A stretch of 8,627 bases of DNA. Origin: Holophagales bacterium. Lineage in GTDB: Bacteria; Acidobacteriota; Holophagae; Holophagales; Holophagaceae. Each line of letters starts with the position of its first letter. The stretch's first letter is position 1. The position numbers were made by a program, and so were the translations under genes. The notes beneath the pieces were generated by a model. It had not been told where the DNA came from and did not search any database. It saw only the letters and a program-made list of their open reading frames with translations. The stretch covers positions 1-8,627 of the forward strand of contig JAITCJ010000194.1 in assembly GCA_031283145.1 (NCBI GenBank), given 5' to 3'. Below are positions 7,089 to 8,627 of this stretch, in pieces.

Positions 7089-8180
7089 ATGCCGCCAAAC
7101 ATCCCCTCTGACGCCCTCGCAAAAATCATAAAAGAACTGTTATCAACCGGTCCAATATCGGCATCCGAGTTCATGTCCCTTGCCCTCTACCATCCCGAAC
7201 ACGGCTATTACAGGCGCGGCGCATCACAGTGGGGCTTTGACGGGAAAGACTACTACACAGCCCTAGACTTAGGCCCCCTGCTGGGCGAAGCCGTGGCCGC
7301 ATGCCTCCATCAAGTCTGGTTAGAATTGGACCGCCCTGACCCATTTACCATTCTGGAGCCAGGCGCGGGGCGCGGATGGCTGGGAAGGGACTTACTGAAA
7401 GCAGCCGCGGGCGATTTCAGCCATGCCATCCGCTACATTCATTGCGACGACAGCCCCATAGCCAAACAAGAAGCCATTCAGGCCCTTGAGCCGTGGCTGA
7501 ACAGCGGACAAGCTCATATAAAAAATCAAGACGATAAAACAGACGCTTTCATCGGAGCGGTTATCTCAAACGAACTCTTAGACGCGCTGCCGGCTCAGCC
7601 CTGGCGTTGGGACGGAGAACGGTGGAAGCGGGAAGCGCTCATATCGCTTGATGGCGGAGACGCGGGGTTCACACAGTGGGAAGCCGCCGATCCGGGCGAA
7701 GCCGGAGACTGGTTCAGCCAGTGCGCCGAAGGCGGCTTACAGCCGGACGACGGGAGTATTTGGGTTGAGAGTCTCCCCGACATTTTAGAGACCATTTGCA
7801 AGCCGATGCAGAAGGGACTTTTTTTGGCCATTGATTACGGAGACAGCGCCCCCAAGCTCATAGCCAAAAGGGCCGGTCTTCGCAGGTATTTAAAGCATCA
7901 AACGGACGGAAACTGGTGGGAGTCTCCGGGCAATTCAGACCTCACAGCCGACGTTGACCTGACGCGTCTGACATATTTACTGGAACGTCAAGGACTGCGT
8001 CCCCAAAAGTACACCACTCTTGGCCATTGGGTCTGCGCCCACGCCCCATTGGCCCAATGGGAAGCGGAGTGGATGGAACTCCCATCCACGGAACGCGCGG
8101 CGCGGAAACAGAACCTAATGCGGCTGACGCTTCCAAACGCGATGGGGGACAGGTTTAAGGTTTTGTACGCGCGGCGTTAG
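7089..8180 (+). CDS. SAM-dependent methyltransferase, MidA/NDUFAF7 family (DUF185)
   Basis: The 363-residue product matches the COG1565 family. The mitochondrial member NDUFAF7/MidA dimethylates an arginine in the NDUFS2 subunit of respiratory complex I; bacterial substrates are mostly unproven. Landmarks in order are GPISASEFMSLALYHPEHGY (21-40), KDYYTALDLGPLLGEAVA (53-70), the SAM-binding motif I TILEPGAGRGWLGRDLL (87-103), an acidic CDDS at 119-122, the family signature SNELLDALPAQPW (160-172), FLAIDYG (245-251), GLRRYLKHQ (263-271), the SDLTADVDLTRL signature (283-294) and MGDRFKVL near the end. The frame is also open upstream to a TTG at 7047, but that codon lies inside the MITE-like element, and the homologous part begins after the ATG, so 7089 is chosen. 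No Shine-Dalgarno precedes it. No complex I gene is in view to confirm the substrate. Confidence 0.9.
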   Translation: MPPNIPSDALAKIIKELLSTGPISASEFMSLALYHPEHGYYRRGASQWGFDGKDYYTALDLGPLLGEAVAACLHQVWLELDRPDPFTILEPGAGRGWLGRDLLKAAAGDFSHAIRYIHCDDSPIAKQEAIQALEPWLNSGQAHIKNQDDKTDAFIGAVISNELLDALPAQPWRWDGERWKREALISLDGGDAGFTQWEAADPGEAGDWFSQCAEGGLQPDDGSIWVESLPDILETICKPMQKGLFLAIDYGDSAPKLIAKRAGLRRYLKHQTDGNWWESPGNSDLTADVDLTRLTYLLERQGLRPQKYTTLGHWVCAHAPLAQWEAEWMELPSTERAARKQNLMRLTLPNAMGDRFKVLYARR

Positions 8181-8339
8181 CCGACCAGTAGGAAATATTG
8201 GATACGCGCTCCGAGGTAAGACCATTTTTTTATGTACCTAAAAAATTGCCTTGAAAAAACCTGAAAAAGTGCCATTATTTTACAGTTGTGTTGCATCCCA
8301 CTTTCGCACAACGACAATGGGATTTAGTATGAGCCAGTC

Positions 8340-8357
8340 GCAAAACGCCAGTTTTGC
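8340..8357. repeat. Perfect 7-bp hairpin GCAAAAC-GCCA-GTTTTGC
   Basis: GCAAAAC (8340-8346) and GTTTTGC (8351-8357) are exact reverse complements around a 4-base loop. The right arm begins an 11-bp sequence that recurs at 8448. Confidence 0.75.
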
Positions 8358-8458
8358 AATTTCAACGGAGTTGATAGTCTGTGCCAGAATGGTGCCGGAC
8401 GCGACACTGGAGCGGACGGCACCATTACGGGCGCGGACAGAAACGGGGTTTTGCAATT
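8351..8458. repeat. 11-bp direct repeat GTTTTGCAATT flanking a GC-rich core
   Basis: GTTTTGCAATT occurs at 8351-8361 and again at 8448-8458, 97 bp apart, enclosing the 10-bp hairpin. The second copy could also pair with GCAAAAC at 8340-8346, so alternative folds are possible. Confidence 0.65.
8388..8426. repeat. Perfect 10-bp inverted repeat AATGGTGCCG/CGGCACCATT
   Basis: Arms 8388-8397 and 8417-8426 are exact reverse complements with a 19-base loop. There is no U tract next to it, so it does not read as an intrinsic terminator. It could be a protein-binding palindrome, a structured RNA element or part of a small repeat. Confidence 0.7.
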
Positions 8459-8538
8459 ACCTCAGTGGTTGTGTTTTTTTGTGTCATTCTTGTATTTTTT
8501 TGATTTTCCCATCAATATTGGCATGATTATTCCTCACA

Positions 8539-8552
8539 CCCCCCCCCCCCCC
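8539..8552. repeat. Homopolymer run of 14 C
   Basis: An uninterrupted C14 lies in non-coding sequence after CACA. Such runs are slippage-prone and are also hard to sequence, so the exact length may be unreliable. Confidence 0.9.
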
Positions 8553-8627
8553 ACAAACCCAAGACAACCGAAAAACAGTGACAACCGGCGCGCCGCGTTG
8601 GATCCAGCCGCTGACCGGACGGGGCGG

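Larger units (their letters stand above)
8181..8627. other. Intergenic stretch with hairpins and no supported gene
   Basis: I see no recognisable gene in these 447 bases. A plus-strand frame of 91 codons (8251-8526) and a minus-strand frame of 58 codons starting at TTG (8280-8456) are open, but neither resembles a family I know. The stretch begins AT-rich, has a GC-rich core at about 8380-8447 with two perfect hairpins nearby, then a T-rich segment, a run of 14 C and a GC-rich right edge. No convincing intrinsic terminator follows the methyltransferase stop. The nearest candidate, AGGTA/TACCT at 8214-8239, is too weak. Confidence 0.6.

Noticed and set aside
8214..8239. Possible terminator after the methyltransferase (AGGTA ... 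TTTTTTT ... TACCT)
   Set aside because: The stem is only 5 bp and the T run sits in the loop rather than after the stem.
8251..8526. A 91-codon plus-strand frame after the methyltransferase gene
   Set aside because: It has no recognisable motif, runs through both hairpins and ends in a Cys/Phe-rich tail from T-rich DNA. It has no Shine-Dalgarno worth noting.
8587..8605. GGCGCGCC and GGATCC (AscI and BamHI sites) close together near the right edge, suggesting vector sequence
   Set aside because: Both are short palindromes that can occur by chance in GC-rich DNA, and no flanking vector sequence is recognised.
1..8627. CRISPR array, tRNA or rRNA genes, toxin-antitoxin or other defence genes
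   Set aside because: No regularly spaced repeats, cloverleaf-like sequence or defence-family motifs were seen by eye on either strand.

Overview
The window fits a Gram-negative (diderm) bacterium of roughly balanced GC content. The evidence is a probable exported lipoprotein, a SanA-type envelope protein and a MidA/NDUFAF7-type methyltransferase. I could not place it in a phylum. Clear Shine-Dalgarno sequences occur before some starts (recG, the SanA-like gene) and are missing before others (dnaB, the methyltransferase).

Left block, minus strand, read right to left: a 1108-residue exported protein (2887-6213), then dnaB (1505-2872), then recG (from 1505 off the left edge). The gaps are 14 bp between the first two genes and a 1-bp TGATG overlap between dnaB and recG, so this looks like one transcription unit. 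It joins a large envelope protein to two DNA replication/repair helicases. The large protein reads as a member of the CehA/McbA-like PHP metallohydrolase group. Its fold-level landmarks are kept, but nearly all expected metal-binding residues are replaced, which suggests a pseudoenzyme.

Right block, plus strand, diverging from the lipoprotein across 37 bp: a SanA/YdcF (DUF218) inner-membrane protein (6251-6937), then a MidA/NDUFAF7-type SAM-dependent methyltransferase (7089-8180). The space between them is almost wholly a 135-bp element (6935-7069). It has imperfect 22-bp terminal inverted repeats (18 of 22 matching), flanking TA dinucleotides and no coding capacity, so it is a MITE-like insertion. 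It supplies the stop codon of the SanA-like gene. Its right end lies 19 bp upstream of the methyltransferase ATG and helps form a TATAAA box.

Right end (8181-8627): no gene I can support. It holds two perfect hairpins, an 11-bp direct repeat and a run of 14 C.

Nothing here amounts to a complete new defence or metabolic system. The most notable items are the MITE-like element, which alters both neighbouring genes, and the degenerate PHP-like lipoprotein placed ahead of dnaB-recG.
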